Below, one piece after another: positions 25,876-34,250 of a stretch of 64,000 bases of DNA. The notes beneath the pieces were generated by a model that saw nothing but the letters and a program-made list of their open reading frames with translations, made no database searches and had not been told where the DNA came from. The position numbers were made by a program, and so were the translations under genes. Source of the stretch: Deltaproteobacteria bacterium (GTDB taxonomy: Bacteria > Myxococcota > Kuafuiibacteriia > Kuafuiibacteriales > Kuafuiibacteriaceae); the NCBI GenBank assembly GCA_016703535.1, contig JADJBV010000001.1, forward strand, positions 5,260,001-5,324,000, in the 5' to 3' direction. The first letter of the stretch is position 1. Each line of letters begins with the position of its first letter.

Positions 25876-27093
25876 TTAGTAGCGAAGCCCGATGTTGAAC
25901 ATGACCTGGTGACGGCTGAAGTCCTGAAGGAACGCTGTCCCGGCGGCCGGCATCGGCACGTCTTGGTTCGGGTTCTGGTACATCAAGCGATAACCCAACG
26001 ACGCGTTGAGGAACTCGAAGAACCAGTATTCGACCGAGGCGTCACCGGTCGCCACCTGAACGCCGATATCACCGACGTAGGAGCGGAACTCGTACTGACC
26101 GTACAGCGAAAAGATCAGGCGGCCACCGATGCCCAATTTGGCCTGAACGAAGGGCGCGTCGCTGGTGTAGCCATTCAGCACCACCACCGGGAAGACGCGG
26201 CGCCGATAACCCGCCGAGATCGCGCTGATCTCGCTGAAGGAGTAGGTCAACACGCCGTTGCCGATGACGGTGCGGATCGAGTTGTCGGCGTCCTCGGAGA
26301 AGAGATCCTCGTAGCCCACGGTCGCCTCGGCGCTCAACTTGGCCGTGACCTGACCCACCAGGCCCAAGGTCACCCGCAGCGGCGTCGCCGAGAGGGTGGT
26401 GTTGAGCGGATCCGAGACCGGCTGGAAGGTCGAGATGTCGGTGTGGAACACCAAGGCGGTCTTGGGCAGGAACTTCCAGCGGGCCTCGAACAAGCCGCCG
26501 TGGCGTTGGCTCGCCGGCAAGTTGTCGTAGATGACCATCTCGTTGAGGTAGCCGAGGTCGAACTCGAGGGCCCGGCCACCGGGCCGCAGGGTGATGCGGG
26601 CCGTGCCTCGGTTGTTCCACTCCCGGAACCGACGTTCGTCGGAGGCGATGGTGCCCGGCTCGCTCAAGAACGCCGGCGTCCGAACCAAGGTGTCCTCCAG
26701 CTTGAAGGACAAGAAGCTGTCGTCGCCACCCAACTGGAGGCGAGCGCCGACGTCGCCGCCGAAGGTCGTCTCCGACGCGGTGCCGGCGCCGAAGTACTGG
26801 AGGATGGTCGCCTGGCCCCGCAGGTTGAGCATGACGCTCGAGCCGGGCACGTCGATCACCAATCCAGGGCGGATCAGGCCACGCCAGTCCGACTTGGTGC
26901 CCGGGTCGGGCGTGTTGCCCTGGTTGTCCAAGCGGCTGGGGTTGGAGTCGAAGGCCACACCCAGATCGAGGTTGGTGTGGATTCGCGACTTTTCGCCGAT
27001 GGGGAAGCCCATCCCGGCGCCGTAGTTCTGTGCGGAAGCGACGCGCGCTCCGCCCACCATCAGGATGGTGGCTAGTACCGAAAACTTATTCAT
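25876..27093 (-). CDS. outer-membrane beta-barrel protein, candidate export porin
   Basis: This 405-residue protein has a signal peptide (cleavage likely after VASAQ) and alternating amphipathic strands throughout. It ends in the outer-membrane signature MFNIGLRY with a terminal aromatic, as beta-barrels recognised by BAM do. No catalytic motif is seen. Its operon partners are a glycosyltransferase and the initiating transferase, and the short OPX lipoprotein of the same region lacks its own outer-membrane helix. It therefore may serve as the barrel half of an OPX/porin translocon like EpsX/EpsY of Myxococcus, an inference. It starts three bases after the upstream gene. Confidence 0.8.
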   Translation of the reverse strand: MNKFSVLATILMVGGARVASAQNYGAGMGFPIGEKSRIHTNLDLGVAFDSNPSRLDNQGNTPDPGTKSDWRGLIRPGLVIDVPGSSVMLNLRGQATILQYFGAGTASETTFGGDVGARLQLGGDDSFLSFKLEDTLVRTPAFLSEPGTIASDERRFREWNNRGTARITLRPGGRALEFDLGYLNEMVIYDNLPASQRHGGLFEARWKFLPKTALVFHTDISTFQPVSDPLNTTLSATPLRVTLGLVGQVTAKLSAEATVGYEDLFSEDADNSIRTVIGNGVLTYSFSEISAISAGYRRRVFPVVVLNGYTSDAPFVQAKLGIGGRLIFSLYGQYEFRSYVGDIGVQVATGDASVEYWFFEFLNASLGYRLMYQNPNQDVPMPAAGTAFLQDFSRHQVMFNIGLRY

Positions 27094-27096
27094 TGC

Positions 27097-27753
27097 CTAG
27101 AACCCGCTGGCCACCGGAGGCGTCACCGGACCGGGAGGGGGGATGATCGGCAGGGTCGGATCATTCGAAGGAATGTTCTCGTCGATGTCGACCTGCACTT
27201 CGGTCTCACCCGTGTAGACCGAAAGTTCGCCGACGCACTGCTCTGCTTCGGCCTTGAGTTGTTGAGTACGGGAGTGGGCCACCACGATCTTGGTGAACTC
27301 GTGGTTGACCTGCTCACCGCCGCCGGTCGCGAGACCGTCGTACATGGTGGAGGAGGCTTGTTCGGAGAGCCGGAGCAGCCCTTTGATCTGGGTCAGCTTC
27401 TCGTTGACGCAGTTGAGCTGGACGATGTCCTTGGCCGACCGCGCCTCGTTCAAGAGATCGGTGCCGCGGGAGAGGGCCGCCCGTTGATCGGCGACCATCT
27501 TCTCAGCCCGAGTCTTCTTTTCGCTGTCGGGGACCTTGCTGGCATCGACGTCGCCGAGCCGCAAGGATCGTGCGTCGCTGCGGATCGCATCGCTGCGCTC
27601 CGCCCGCACCGCAGACTCACCTTGTTCGGGTGGTTTGGCCTCGGTGGCCTCTGGTTTCGTCTCACCTTGATCCGCCGGCTGCGCGTTGACGCTAAGCGGC
27701 AGAGCAATGGCGAGCGCGACGATCCCGCGAATGACGCCCGTCCTAATCCCCAT
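27097..27753 (-). CDS. exported coiled-coil protein of unknown function
   Basis: This 218-residue protein begins MGIRTGVIRGIVALAIALPL, giving a signal peptide that ends near VNAQ. A charged low-complexity stretch (about 25-60) is followed by heptad-rich helices (70-180) with two cysteines, at LNCVNEK and EQCVGEL. A proline-rich tail (IIPPPGPVTPPVASGF) ends it. I chose ATG 27753 since the signal peptide starts there. It lies between the FecR-type gene and the outer-membrane barrel in one operon, so it is likely a periplasmic part of the export or control machinery. I do not recognise a family. Confidence 0.7.
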   Translation of the reverse strand: MGIRTGVIRGIVALAIALPLSVNAQPADQGETKPEATEAKPPEQGESAVRAERSDAIRSDARSLRLGDVDASKVPDSEKKTRAEKMVADQRAALSRGTDLLNEARSAKDIVQLNCVNEKLTQIKGLLRLSEQASSTMYDGLATGGGEQVNHEFTKIVVAHSRTQQLKAEAEQCVGELSVYTGETEVQVDIDENIPSNDPTLPIIPPPGPVTPPVASGF

Positions 27754-27829
27754 CGGACGGCCTACGTAAGTCGGCTCCGAATTGCTGTCAAACCCCTGCC
27801 GCGTCTTTCCCCGAACCGTTTCCACGTCG

Positions 27830-29311
27830 TTACTCCCCCGGCCGGCCGTGCCCGTTGGAGCGGGGCCGACCACCTGATATCTCGTTCAGGCGCTGTTTCA
27901 GCGCCTCTAGTTCGGCGGGTCGGGCCAATCGACCCGCACGCCCGTTCAGTGTCATGACGTCGCGCCAAGCCAAATCAAGGTCCCCGACCTCGATCGCGCA
28001 CCCGGCCCGGAACAGCCGCACCTCGTCGTCGAGCAAGGTCGCCCGGCCGAACACCACCGCCTGGTTGTAGTGCTGGATCGCCTGTCGGCAGTCCTGGAGC
28101 TGGGCCCGATGGATGGTGGCCAAGGTGTAATGAATGGCACGGGCCTCGTCCGGGCCCGCCGCGTCGAGCAAGGCCCGGCAGGCGTCGACGGCCTCGTGGG
28201 GCTCGGCCTTGGCGATGTACGCATCGCAGAGCAGCTGCTGGGCCAGCCGCGCCTCCGGCCGACCTTTGGCCTTTTGGACCTCTTGGGCCTTGGCGATGGC
28301 CTGATCCAGATCTTTGCGCTGGTAGTAGGCGTCGCTGGCCTCCCGCCACGCCGCCGCGACTTCATCCAGCGGCAACTCCAACACCTCGACCGTGGTCTCG
28401 CCTTCGCTGGAGGACACGATGGGCCCCGCCGGTTCGGCGGGTCGCACCACCACCGGGTCGGAGACCGGGCGCGGGGCGGGACGGGCCTTGCTTTTGGCGG
28501 TGGGCGCGCTCGCCGGGGCCCGGGGCCGGGTGCTGCCGGCCAAACGTTCACCTTCCACCAAGGTCTTCTTCGGCCCAATCACCGGACCTTCGACATCCAC
28601 TTCACCATCCCGCACCTCGACCGAAAACTCGTCGGCCTGGTAGCCCACCGAAAAGTTGGCGCTGCGGGCGTTGGCGACGAAGCCCGGCGTGTGGATCTCG
28701 AAGGACTCACCGCCCTCGGGCCGGCGGGGCAGGGACACGTCGAGGGCGCCCCGCTCCAAGGTCAGGCTGACGGCCGGCCCTCCCGGGGCCTCGGCCACCA
28801 CTTTGGTCTGTTCCTTGAGTTTGAGGTTGGCGCCCGACGCCAAGGTGAGCTCGAGCGGCGCGGGTCCGGAAGCGATGGCCTGGGCCTGGCTGGGGGCCGG
28901 GGCGATCTCGGCCACCCGAACCTCGGGGGCTGGCGCCGGCCGTTGTTTGCCGGGCAACAAGAGGACCACCACCGCGATCGCCACCGCGGCCGCGAGACCG
29001 GCGGGGACCCAACGACGGCCCATCAGCAGGTCGATGGTGTGGACCGCCTCGGGGGCCGCGTCATTTTCCAAGGTGGTTCGGACGCGCTCGCGGATGCGGC
29101 GCCAGGCCAGCTCATCGGGTTCTTTGGGGACCATGCCGCGAAAAAGGCCCTGCACCACCCGGACTCGGCCCAGCCGCTCCTGGCAGACATCACACGCCGA
29201 AAGGTGGGCCCGGATCGCCGCTTGGGACGGCGGATCGACCTCGCCCGCGACGTACGCGTGAAGCGACGCCTCCGGGAGGTGTTTGCCCTGGAACCAAGAG
29301 GTCACCGCCAT
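27830..29311 (-). CDS. zf-HC2 / FecR domain protein with C-terminal TPR-like region
   Basis: This 493-residue single-pass membrane protein has a cytoplasmic putative zinc finger of the anti-sigma type (LHAYVAGEV, then H-x3-C-x2-C as HLSACDVC) and a membrane segment at about 101-121. A periplasmic FecR-like domain follows (LASGANLKLKEQTKV through FSVEVRDGEVDVEG), then a Pro/Ala linker. A helical TPR-like end (DAYYQRKDLDQAIAKAQ, CRQAIQHYNQAV) closes it. Such proteins pass an envelope signal to an ECF sigma factor, but no sigma gene is adjacent. As the first gene of the polysaccharide operon it probably senses or regulates export. Confidence 0.85.
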   Translation of the reverse strand: MAVTSWFQGKHLPEASLHAYVAGEVDPPSQAAIRAHLSACDVCQERLGRVRVVQGLFRGMVPKEPDELAWRRIRERVRTTLENDAAPEAVHTIDLLMGRRWVPAGLAAAVAIAVVVLLLPGKQRPAPAPEVRVAEIAPAPSQAQAIASGPAPLELTLASGANLKLKEQTKVVAEAPGGPAVSLTLERGALDVSLPRRPEGGESFEIHTPGFVANARSANFSVGYQADEFSVEVRDGEVDVEGPVIGPKKTLVEGERLAGSTRPRAPASAPTAKSKARPAPRPVSDPVVVRPAEPAGPIVSSSEGETTVEVLELPLDEVAAAWREASDAYYQRKDLDQAIAKAQEVQKAKGRPEARLAQQLLCDAYIAKAEPHEAVDACRALLDAAGPDEARAIHYTLATIHRAQLQDCRQAIQHYNQAVVFGRATLLDDEVRLFRAGCAIEVGDLDLAWRDVMTLNGRAGRLARPAELEALKQRLNEISGGRPRSNGHGRPGE

Positions 29312-29365
29312 ATCCGTGCCGCGGGTCGGCCGAGGCGTTCAAGACCCAGGGCCCGGAGAAGTGGT

Positions 29366-30754
29366 ATGCTCCGCGCCGTGCCTGGGGATCTCCCCGATCT
29401 TCCGCCGGGTTGGGACGAGGGCATCCTCGCTAGCCATTGGCCGGACGTCCTGATCGGGGCGGTGCGTCGAAGCGCGATGGCCCTCACGTCGGCCCGGGTG
29501 GTCGCGACCATCGCCGGTTGGCAACACGCCGCCCGGGGGGCCTCGTCGCCGGCTCAACTCGAGGCAAAACGCCGCCTGGCCGAGCTGCATGACGCGCTGA
29601 TCGGGCCCGCACCCAGCAACATCGTCGACACCGACCTGCTGGAGAAGGTCCTGCCGGCGGTCCGCACCCGATCTTTGGTCGAGGGCCGAGAGACGGCGTT
29701 TACCGTCGACCGCTTCGACCTGCCGCCCAAGCCGAACCTGCGGCGGGCGCCCCCACCCCGGGTGTCCAGCGCCGAGCCGGCCGACGACGCGATCGTCGCC
29801 GAAGATCAAGACACCGACGCGAAGGTGAAGCGCGTCGCCCGACAAAACTCGGCGATGCCACACTTCAGCGAAGACGACGATCGCCCCACCTACGCCTTTG
29901 CCCGGCCCGAACTCGAGCCCGCACCTCCTTCGGCGCCCCAACCCGCCGCCCCGCCCGCCCTCCCCTTCGACTCCCAAAGCGAGATCAAACGACGGGTGCG
30001 CTTGGACGACGGGGCCCGCAGCTCGGCGCCGCGACCAAGTCCGCCCCCGCGGATCGAGTCCAACGACGACGGCCTGCCGACCCGGCACATCTCGATCCCC
30101 GAGGACTTGTTGCGCCGGGGCTCGAGCATCGCCGACCGCCCCGAGGCGACGGTGATGGCCACCAACCCACCGCCCCCTCGAGCCCAAACGCCCACCCCGC
30201 CTCCGCCGCCGGTCGCGGACGACGAGGACGCCACCTACGCGCTGTCGGCCGACGAGGCTCCGGTTCGCCCAGTCCGTGCGGCGCTCACCGCCGATCTCGA
30301 AGATGGGCGCTTGGCGCCAAAGCCGGGGCTGATCCAGCGACGTTCGACCCGGAGTCGGCCCAGCCAGGCCGGCCGGCCCCGAGCTTCGATGCAACATGTC
30401 CGTCCTCTCTATGCGCTGTTGAAGCCCTTCGTAGAGGAGCTGTTGCCCTTGCCGGTCGAGCGGCGCTCACGCCGGTTTTGGGCCCGGTGGCGAGAGGTCG
30501 CTGGCGAAAGGGGCGCCCGACGGGAGGTGGTGGAGCAGCTGCTGGAGACCACCCACGAGGTGCGAGCCTTGTTGTGTGAGCTGATCGCCGAGGTCGAGCA
30601 GGCGGAGATCAAGAGCGTCTACGCCTTGGTCGATCGGCTCGAGGCCAACGGCGGGGTTGAGGCGGCCCGGGCCCAGGTGCAAGCGACGCCGCCCGAGCGG
30701 GTGCGCGGCCAGTTGGTGGGCGCCCCGGTGGCCTTGGATAAAGAAAAAGACTGA
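29366..30754 (+). CDS. proline-rich, largely disordered protein of unknown function
   Basis: The product is 462 residues with no signal peptide or membrane segment. A helical N-terminal part (about 1-100, with SHWPDVLIGAVRRSAM) leads into a long acidic, proline-rich and probably unfolded middle with repeated PPPR-type strings. A helical C-terminal domain (about 340-450, MQHVRPLYALLKPFVEEL and a coiled-coil-like LLETTHEVRALLCELIAEVEQ) ends it. ATG 29366 has GGAG seven bases upstream; the frame is open much further up but only as an antisense shadow. It is divergent from the FecR-type gene with 54 bases between. No family recognised. Confidence 0.75.
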   Translation: MLRAVPGDLPDLPPGWDEGILASHWPDVLIGAVRRSAMALTSARVVATIAGWQHAARGASSPAQLEAKRRLAELHDALIGPAPSNIVDTDLLEKVLPAVRTRSLVEGRETAFTVDRFDLPPKPNLRRAPPPRVSSAEPADDAIVAEDQDTDAKVKRVARQNSAMPHFSEDDDRPTYAFARPELEPAPPSAPQPAAPPALPFDSQSEIKRRVRLDDGARSSAPRPSPPPRIESNDDGLPTRHISIPEDLLRRGSSIADRPEATVMATNPPPPRAQTPTPPPPPVADDEDATYALSADEAPVRPVRAALTADLEDGRLAPKPGLIQRRSTRSRPSQAGRPRASMQHVRPLYALLKPFVEELLPLPVERRSRRFWARWREVAGERGARREVVEQLLETTHEVRALLCELIAEVEQAEIKSVYALVDRLEANGGVEAARAQVQATPPERVRGQLVGAPVALDKEKD

Positions 30755-30814
30755 AGCAACGCCCCCATGGTTGCAGGCTGCACCGGCGGATGTGCAATGC
30801 CCGGGATTTTGGGA

Positions 30815-30842
30815 TGGCGACCGTTTCATAGGACAGCCCAAC
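30815..30842 (+). promoter_or_regulatory. shared upstream element, copy 1
   Basis: This 28-base stretch matches 32417-32444 at 23 positions, with identical blocks TGGCGAC, GTTT, TAGGACA, CC and AAC in the same spacing. It starts 105 bases before the ATG at 30920; the second copy starts 104 bases before its ATG. It does not fit a sigma-54 or standard sigma-70 pattern that I can defend. Confidence 0.5.
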
Positions 30843-30877
30843 AGCCCGAACTCCTTTGGGGTGCTGTTGGGAGGAGG
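30837..30877 (+). promoter_or_regulatory. leader hairpin followed by AGGAGG
   Basis: CCCAACAGC (30837-30845) and GCTGTTGGG (30863-30871) form a perfect 9-bp inverted repeat with a 17-base loop. A strong AGGAGG follows at once, yet no start codon stands at normal spacing; the gene's ATG is some 40 bases on. It may be a leader structure or the remains of an older start. Confidence 0.4.
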
Positions 30878-30919
30878 CGACAACGGATCGGGGATCGCCG
30901 CTTGCTCAAGCACCCGACC

Positions 30920-32242
30920 ATGGCGAGCATCGAAGCCGACACTGCCCTCCGTGGCCTGAATGGCCGAAACCGGGTTCAGGACTTTGCCCAGCAGCATGAA
31001 GGTGTCTGGGCAAAGCTCATTTTGAACGGTGCGTCAGGCGCCAACGTCGACGCCTACGGATCGGCGATCCGCGAGCTGCAGGGCCTAAACGAGACGGCGC
31101 GGCTCGAGAAGAGCGCCGCTGGCGCGAACCTGAGCCCGGGCGAGACCCTGGACCTGAAGGCCAACATCGCTCGGGTTGAAGATCTCGGCACCCGCGCGCT
31201 CCGAGAACAAATCAACGACGGTGACCTCGTCTGTCGGGCCCCCACGAGCACCGAAGGCACCGGCACCTCCGCCGCCCCTGCGACCCCCGCCGCCACCGAC
31301 CCCAAGGCCTCGGCTTCGAGCGGCGCCTATCGTCCCACCGACGCCACCCTGGCGCAGGTCGGCAAGGGTGAGGCGGTCCTGAAGGAAGGTGATCGAGGCC
31401 CGGCGGTGGCCGAAGCCCAAAGCCTGCTGCGCCAGATCACCGGCGCCGGCGGCAAGCCCAAGTACGATCTCGGCGGGTACGGCGACAAAGGCGACGGCGT
31501 TGATGGGCTCTTGGGTCCCAAGACCAAAGCGGCGATCGAGCAGTTCAAGAAGGACCAGGGCCTGAAGTCCGACGGCAGCGGCACCCTGGACAAGGACACC
31601 TTGGCCCGTATGCAGGCGGTCGCGGGCGCGTCCAGCCTGGACGAAGCGTATCGCCCCGCCGCCACCGGGAGCCGCGGCCAACGCAACGCCGCCGCCACCG
31701 AACGCCGCAGCGAGGAGTCCGGGACGGAACGTGCCTCGACTTCGGTGGGCGATGGCGTCGCCACCGGCGCCGCCGTCGGGGCCCGGGCGGCGGGCAAGGT
31801 GATCGGCAGCGTCAAAGAGGTGAAGGGCCCCAAAAACCAGTTGGTGGTCCACGGCTCCAACCCCAACGCCGGGCGCACCTTCGAGGTGCCGACCCGCGGC
31901 CAGGAGGTCGCGGCCAAAGGCCTGCGGGCCGCCGGCGTTGTGGGCATGGCCTACGGCGCGGCCCAAGATGCAAAGGCCCTCGGCGAAGCGGCCGGGGCCG
32001 ACTCGATCCGTGGCGACGGCAAAAACACCGAGCTGATCAAGGAAGGCTCCAAGGTCGCGGGCCACTGGGCCGGCGCCGCGGTGGGCGCCAAAGGAGCAGC
32101 AGCGGTGGTCGCGCCGTTTGCGCTGGCCACGGGCCCCGCAGCCCCCTTCGTCATCGGCGCTGCCGGCGTGGTCGGCGGCGTCGCGGGTTATTTTGGGGGC
32201 GATTGGCTCGGCGGAAAGATCGGCCAGGCCTTCGTGGACTGA
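30920..32242 (+). CDS. effector-like protein: conserved head, peptidoglycan-binding domain, glycine-zipper tail
   Basis: The 440-residue product has no signal peptide. Residues 1-100 are a helical head that is repeated in the next gene (ALRGLNGRNRVQDFA, GLNETARLEKSAAGA, LSPGETLDLKANIARV). A Ser/Ala/Pro linker leads to a PG_binding_1-like domain at about 148-232 (VLKEGDRGPAVAEAQSLLRQ to DKDTLARM). The tail 335-440 is rich in glycine and alanine with a VAG-x-WAGA and ATGP-x-GYFGG pattern, a putative membrane-active glycine-zipper module also found in the 54,608-56,266 gene. ATG 30920 is supported by similarity of its first residues with the paralogue. A role as a secreted, cell-wall-targeted toxin is inference. 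Confidence 0.75.
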   Translation: MASIEADTALRGLNGRNRVQDFAQQHEGVWAKLILNGASGANVDAYGSAIRELQGLNETARLEKSAAGANLSPGETLDLKANIARVEDLGTRALREQINDGDLVCRAPTSTEGTGTSAAPATPAATDPKASASSGAYRPTDATLAQVGKGEAVLKEGDRGPAVAEAQSLLRQITGAGGKPKYDLGGYGDKGDGVDGLLGPKTKAAIEQFKKDQGLKSDGSGTLDKDTLARMQAVAGASSLDEAYRPAATGSRGQRNAAATERRSEESGTERASTSVGDGVATGAAVGARAAGKVIGSVKEVKGPKNQLVVHGSNPNAGRTFEVPTRGQEVAAKGLRAAGVVGMAYGAAQDAKALGEAAGADSIRGDGKNTELIKEGSKVAGHWAGAAVGAKGAAAVVAPFALATGPAAPFVIGAAGVVGGVAGYFGGDWLGGKIGQAFVD

Positions 32243-32416
32243 GCCCCGCCCCGCCTTCCCCGCGTCCTGCCCGCCGCACCTCCCGGGCTGCGCCTCGCCC
32301 CACGACCCTTGTTCCGCGCCCCTTTTCCGCCCCTACCTACATCGCCCCCGATGTCGCCGCACCCGAAGCCGGGGCAGGTGCCCCAAACCACGTGCAGTCC
32401 GCCCAAGCCCCCGCGC

Positions 32417-32444
32417 TGGCGACTGTTTTTTAGGACAACCTAAC
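32417..32444 (+). promoter_or_regulatory. shared upstream element, copy 2
   Basis: This is the second copy of the 28-base element described at 30815, 104 bases upstream of the ATG at 32521. The rest of the 278-base gap between the two paralogues is GC-rich and shows nothing else that I can support. Confidence 0.5.
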
Positions 32445-32520
32445 CCTTTGATCTGGGTGATCGGCGTGTCGTCCCCAGCCAACAGCCCAAGCCGGCGTCC
32501 GGGTTGCTTGGTTGCGCCGT

Positions 32521-34217
32521 ATGCCGAGCATCGAAGTCGACTCCGTCCTCCGTGGCCTGAACAGCAACAACCGGGTTCAGGACTACGCCCGACAGGAGCA
32601 AGGCGTCTGGCAGAAGTTGACCCGGGCCGGGCTGTCGGGCGCCAACATGGACGCCTACGGCGCCGCCATCAAGGAGCTCCAGGGCCTCAACGAGACCGCT
32701 CGCCTGGACAAAAGCGCCGCCGGCGCCAGCCTGAGCCCCGGCGAGACCTTGGACCTGAAGGACAACATCGCTCGGGTCAACGACCTGGGGACCAAGGCGA
32801 TGCGCGAGTACCTGGGCGGAGGTGACTCCTTGACCACCGGCGGGGACGGCGCGAAGGGCGACGCCCCGGCCAAGGCCACGCCCCCGGCCGCGGCCGCGGG
32901 TGCGCCGAGCACCGGTCGCACGACCACCACCACCCCCGACACCCGGGGCGACACCAAGGCGGCCGACGCCAAAGCCGGCGACGCCAAAGCGGCCGATGCC
33001 AAGCCGGCGAGCACCGGCGGCACCGGGACCAGCTACCGACAGAACAACACCACCTTGGATCAAGTGGCCAAAGGTGAAGGGGTCCTGAAGGAAGGCGACA
33101 AAGGCCCTGGCGTCGGCGAAGCCCAGGCCTTGCTCCGCCAGATCACGGGCAAGGACGGCAAGCCCAAATACGATCTCGGCACCTCGGGCGAAAACAAGGA
33201 CGGGGTCGACAACCTCTTGGGCCCCAAGTCGAAGGCTTCGATCGAGCAGTTCAAGAAGGACCAGGGCCAAAGAGCGACGGCACCGGGAGCGTCGACAAAG
33301 AGACCCTGGAGCGGATGCGGGCCGTGGCCGGCGCCTCCACCTTGGACGAGGCCTACAAGCCCAGCGGCAGCACCACGCCTGGCAAGCCGGCCGCTGCCGC
33401 CGAGTGCAGGATCGAGCGGGGCACCACCGAAGGTTCGAGCAGCACGGGCGGTACCAACGCCATCGGCAACGCCCCGAGCAACACCTCGGCCGGTCCGATC
33501 CGCTTTCAAAATGGCGAGGTCACCGTGCAGGGCTCCTCGGCCAACGAAGACATTGTGATGCGCAAGAACGGCGACAACTACAAGGTCGAGTACGCCCGTC
33601 GCGAAGGGGATCGGGTGGTGGAACGTCATTCGCTGGAGGTCCCGGCGGATCAGCTTAAGAGCGCCCGGGTCCTGGGCGGCGGCGGCACCGATCGGATCTG
33701 GAACGGCGACGGCAAGGCCGCGGGCGTGGATGGCGCCGAGTTGATCGTCTCGGGTGGGAACAGCAGCGTGATCAACCACGGCAAGGGCGCCAAGATCGGG
33801 CTCGAGGCCCACGGCTTCGTGGACAACTTCGGTGACGGCGCCAAGATCGTCTCCACCCGGGATCGGCGGGCCGATCGGAGTGACTGGGTGGCCAACGCGG
33901 GACGCAACGTCGACATCGTGGCCGCCCCAGGCGCCAAGATCGACAACACCGGCGACGGCGCTCGGATCCGGGCAGCCGGCTACAACCAGATCAACAGCGT
34001 GGCCAACGGGGTAGCGATCGACTCGCTCAACCAAGCGCCGGACCGAGGGATGATCATCGGCGATGGCAACGTGTTGCGCTTCGATCGGGGCGACGCCAAC
34101 GGCAGCGTGGCCGTGACCAACCTGGAGGCCTTGGGCCAAGGGGTGGTGCCGGGCCTGGCGAAGCGGCGTTTGGCCCCCACCAACGCGCCGGTGCCGGAAG
34201 ACATCTCCAAGAAGTAG
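32521..34217 (+). pseudogene. frameshifted paralogue: conserved head, peptidoglycan-binding domain, beta-solenoid tail
   Basis: Two overlapping frames together make one protein like the preceding gene. Frame one (from ATG 32521) gives the head (VLRGLNSNNRVQDYA, GLNETARLDKSAAGA) and most of the peptidoglycan-binding domain up to EQFKKDQG. The domain then continues in the next frame from about 33270 (KSDG, then ERMRAVAGASTLDEAYKPSG) to 34217. A single base is missing near 33268-33269. The new tail (about 230 residues) has repeating G-x-GAKI and N-x-GDGA-x-I units, suggesting a beta-solenoid instead of the glycine zipper of its neighbour. It is either a real inactivation, programmed recoding, or a sequencing error; a single intact gene is my preferred reading. 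Confidence 0.75.
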
Positions 34218-34250
34218 TCGGGTCAGGGTTCACTCGGGAGGACAGCCAAC

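Noticed and set aside
30920..34217. Identification of the two paralogues as endolysins or cell-wall hydrolases.
   Set aside because: Only a binding domain is visible; no amidase, lysozyme or peptidase motif is present in either tail, and no phage genes are near.
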